This document shows, in pieces, positions 61,001-64,000 of a stretch of DNA of 64,000 bases. The notes below the pieces were generated by a model. That model ran no database searches. It was not told the origin of the DNA and worked only from the letters and a program-made list of their open reading frames with translations. Each line of letters starts with the position of its first letter. Positions within the stretch are counted from its first letter, which is position 1. Origin of the DNA: Corbicula japonica (Eukaryota; Mollusca; Bivalvia; Venerida; Cyrenidae); the NCBI GenBank assembly GCA_038501625.1, contig JAZAYU010001140.1, positions 17,474 through 81,473 on the forward strand, written 5' to 3'. The position numbers were made by a program, and so were the translations under genes.

Positions 61001-62006
61001 ACCAGGAAGCTTCTTCAAACCCTCTATATCTTTTTGATTTAGCCCTGATTTAAAGACTGCATCGACTTATGCAAATTAATGTTATTCCAGTAAATTTACA
61101 AAACGGGAATACTGACGTTAAAATTGGAAAAAGTGTTATTTTTTATTGTACAGTTTTTTTTACATGTGATTCACCCATGAACATGTCTTTCATTTTGTAT
61201 AGATCCATTCTGTAGTTGAATAATTAATTTAAAATGCGACAAATTATTATATAAACACAGATCGCATGTCAACTTGATCGAATCCCTGCAATACCGTCAG
61301 GTAACGACAGTAATATGACGTATACGTTAGCTGCTAGTATTTATATTTTGTAAGTGACTGTTTCAAGTTTTGTGACAGGTTAATATATATACATAAACTA
61401 ATTTAGTTAATTGTGAATAAAGGGAGATCACAGTTACAATAATATTTCTTCTGTTTAGACACATCTGGCTTTGAAGATCACTAAAGAACCAGATCAGCAG
61501 GCTTAACCTTTCAGTCTAACTTAATAGCAATAGTATACCATAAACCCAAAGCTCGGGTGTTATTGTTACAATGATCTCAGAACAGAACTTGCATATTGAA
61601 GATCACTGAAGAGCAGGGAACAACCCATTAGTCTAAAAGTATACATTGACCACTTTTGAGTCAGTAGCATTCCTGATGAAAACGAAGCAGGGAACGTTCA
61701 ATGGAATAGTCTATAAGTTAAAGAAAGGTAAATGCATTTAATATTCCTATGAATAACTTAAGCCTCAATTCGAAATATGTTTTTATTATAAAAATTATGC
61801 GTATTATGGGTTAATAAAGGCACAGAGCCACTGATTTAAGAGGTAATAGTTGCCTTTAACTGATTATTTATTATGAAAAAAGTAAATTCAGTTTTCTCAT
61901 ATATCACATCATAAGGTAAGGACGACGACATTACATGTTCTGTTACCGAAATGTCAATAGAAATTCATTCCCTAATCACCGAACACGAAAAATATAAAAA
62001 AAAATG

Positions 62007-62063
62007 CAGGCTCGGTTTAATTGAGCCTGTTTATTGGCAGTAATGGAAATGCATATTACTGCA
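62007..62063. other. Conserved double hairpin, S2' copy
   Basis: Counterpart of 45271-45326. Confidence 0.5.
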
Positions 62064-63401
62064 TGTTCCCACGCCGCATAGCCCCGGGTTGAGCGCAACT
62101 CAATATTTACACCAACAATGCGATTTCGTTCCATCCTAAATAATGGTAGACATATAAGTTTTAAGTATCAACTTAAGTTGTGGGAAACAGTCAACTTGAT
62201 TCACTAGTTAAATGAGTCTTTAGAGATAAATTTGACTTTTCAGCAGGTGCGATCCCTTCTAAGCTTATCGCTTGATGGAGGTAAATATCATATGCCCTGT
62301 ACACAGTACATTAAATGCTTGTATTGGGATAATTACTGGTATCAATATATTCCCCGCGGATTTAATTTTTCGCGAATTTTGCGAGAACCCTAAGACTGTC
62401 CCAAACGAATCCCATTTCTGACATTATTGCACCTGGCCCGGGAGATGTAAGAATATTCCATATATCAAACGGATTAAAAGGATCAACAGACTTTTAGCTT
62501 TTCTTAATCATTACTCCAGCTTGAAAATTTAAAAATCATGCAAAAAAAACCCAAACAAACAAGGCGTGTTATCTGTCCTAGCTCATCAAATAACGGCAGT
62601 AAATATCACATGCCGTGCATCAACTGCTTGTATTAAAAATAATGACTTAGGTATCTTTTTATTTTTTATTTCGCGTAGAAGATGTTCACTTAATTTGCTA
62701 GGGAAAGTGCGCGAAAGAAAAGTCGAGAGAAATCTAACCATGTTATACTTTATGTTATGGTAATAATATAACAGTGCGACTTTATGCCAGCGCTTAAAAT
62801 ATCATTTACGGCATTTGCAGCAAAAGTTTGTCACCAGAAAATTAAATGATACCACACTACTATGGTTTAGCTGTTACTGATTTTATTTACAATAATGTTG
62901 CGGCGGTCTTATACATAAGAAATTACTTAATTAAACTATATACATAGCAACAGCTCGTGGTAACACCTGCGTGCTCTAGTAAAGTAACCAAAGAAATTAC
63001 TGTACAGTCTTAAATTTTATGCTCGGCTTATACTGTAAACCACACCCGGGAGCGAATGCTTTGCATATGCAAATGAAAAAGAAATGCACATTAAGTGGTG
63101 TTGAAAGGAGATACTTGTCCAGAGAGATGGTTTGTCTCGGATTCATGAATAGCATATTCTTAGCTATTTCGTAGCAGGACATATTGCCATTTCCGTAAGA
63201 CCATTGAAAATGGCAAATGGGTGAAATATACCTGGTACATAATATATACATTTTGCAAAGCCCGTGTGTACTGGCCGATGAAAACAAGTGTCTGCTTTAA
63301 TACAGATGTCCAATAAAACAGCTGTAGTCTTAATATTTGTGCTCACATGATTTAAAACACTTACTGATATTTTTATTAAACATTATTATTTTACTACAGT
63401 A

Positions 63402-63409
63402 ACTACTAT

Positions 63410-63467
<58 letters not shown>
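63402..63467. repeat. Nearly pure (TAC)n microsatellite
   Basis: About 22 triplets with a single ATT interruption near the start; counterpart of 46657-46745. Confidence 0.9.
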
Positions 63468-63594
63468 GTTTCTTGTACTTAAAAATAAAGGAAAATGTGT
63501 TTTATTTGATGTAGCTCCCCATACATATATTCAGCACTTGTTATCAGCAGCTTATCTGTATCAGATGTCATTCGATGATAGCTTTGTTTATCAG

Positions 63595-63685
63595 GGTTAA
63601 TCGATCAACCTCGTTTTGGGCTTGTCCCGGTTACCTCATTAGGTAGCGTAATTCGCATTGCATGGTTAGGTGCTGTCGTACGTTT
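63595..63685 (+). repeat. tRNA-like SINE fragment (S2')
   Basis: One copy of the unit found twice at 46860-47165. The second copy and the segment between them are missing here, consistent with deletion between the two repeats. Confidence 0.5.
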
Positions 63686-64000
63686 TTGCACCCAGCAGGG
63701 GCAATACCATTTACAATTAATATAAAATTAACTGATATTTTATATGCTCTAGTCGTTTATGAAACCATTTTGTTTGCTTCAAACTTCTTAACATATCAGA
63801 TTTTATTGCTAATGAATCCAGAAATTGTTAAAATAATTCAGTTGTTAAGGTGTTAAAAACAACAAGTATTTAATAAAAATAAGATACAATTTATTTTTCT
63901 GCTACAGTGAACAATTTTACACTATTTTAAATACTTTCATTGTCCGAGTGAATACACGGGCCAATACTGTTGAAAATATCATAACAAAAGTGTGTCATTT

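Larger units (their letters stand above)
59581..64000. other. Spacer S2' to the right edge
   Basis: Copy of S2 (42839-47492) with 95-98% identity, offset about 16742 falling to 16508. No protein gene recognised. By alignment to D, the stop codon of a further TRIM copy should lie about 46 bp beyond the window. Confidence 0.7.

Overview
The window looks like nuclear DNA of a bivalve mollusc. The DNA is AT-rich, genes have short exons with GT-AG introns, many non-autonomous repeats lie in introns and spacers, some repeats resemble bivalve 'pearl'/Helentron-type elements, and there is a local expansion of B-box/coiled-coil/NHL (TRIM-like) genes. The species cannot be named from the sequence alone.

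Layout. (1) 1-9.5 kb: no recognisable gene; several inverted-repeat (MITE-like) elements. (2) 9.58-16.78 kb, plus strand: nuclear gene for mitochondrial large-subunit ribosomal protein L44 (MRPL44), nine exons read directly, first exon probably incomplete at the N-terminus. (3) 18.0-59.6 kb, minus strand: five copies of a two-exon gene encoding a RING-less TRIM-like protein (two B-boxes, coiled coil, NHL-type beta-propeller). Copies A (18037-20085) and C (40785-42838) are intact. B (29606-31686), D (47538-49581) and E (57514-59580) are disrupted. A sixth copy probably begins just past the right edge. (4) 34.3-37.2 kb: a decayed partial copy of the MRPL44 locus with one well-preserved exon (exon 7), lying downstream (3') of TRIM copy C just as the real MRPL44 lies downstream of copy A. 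The array therefore began as a duplication of an MRPL44+TRIM unit.

History readable from the sequence. The spacers fall into two types: S1 (after A and after D) and S2 (after C and after E). A block of about 10 kb (D exon 2 to E exon 2, about 48436-58399) is a near-identical copy of 18940-30491 (A exon 2 to B exon 2). Both ends sit at the same homologous point of exon 2. The simplest reading is that the A-B block was inserted by homologous recombination into an older gene 'Z', leaving Z's 3' half as the tail of D and Z's 5' half as the head of E. After that, a 1605-bp Helentron/pearl-like element with 159-bp internal tandem repeats entered the A-side copy; the D-side copy keeps the empty site.

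The spacers carry conserved non-coding structures at equivalent places upstream of the TRIM copies: a roughly 42-bp conserved motif about 220 bp 5' of the ATG, a CTTGCTGAGG hairpin, a degenerate GATCC-AGATCAG array, and a double hairpin. S1 also has a cluster of GTTACGGAGGAA motifs and a 32-bp minisatellite. All statements rest on reading the sequence; no searches were run.
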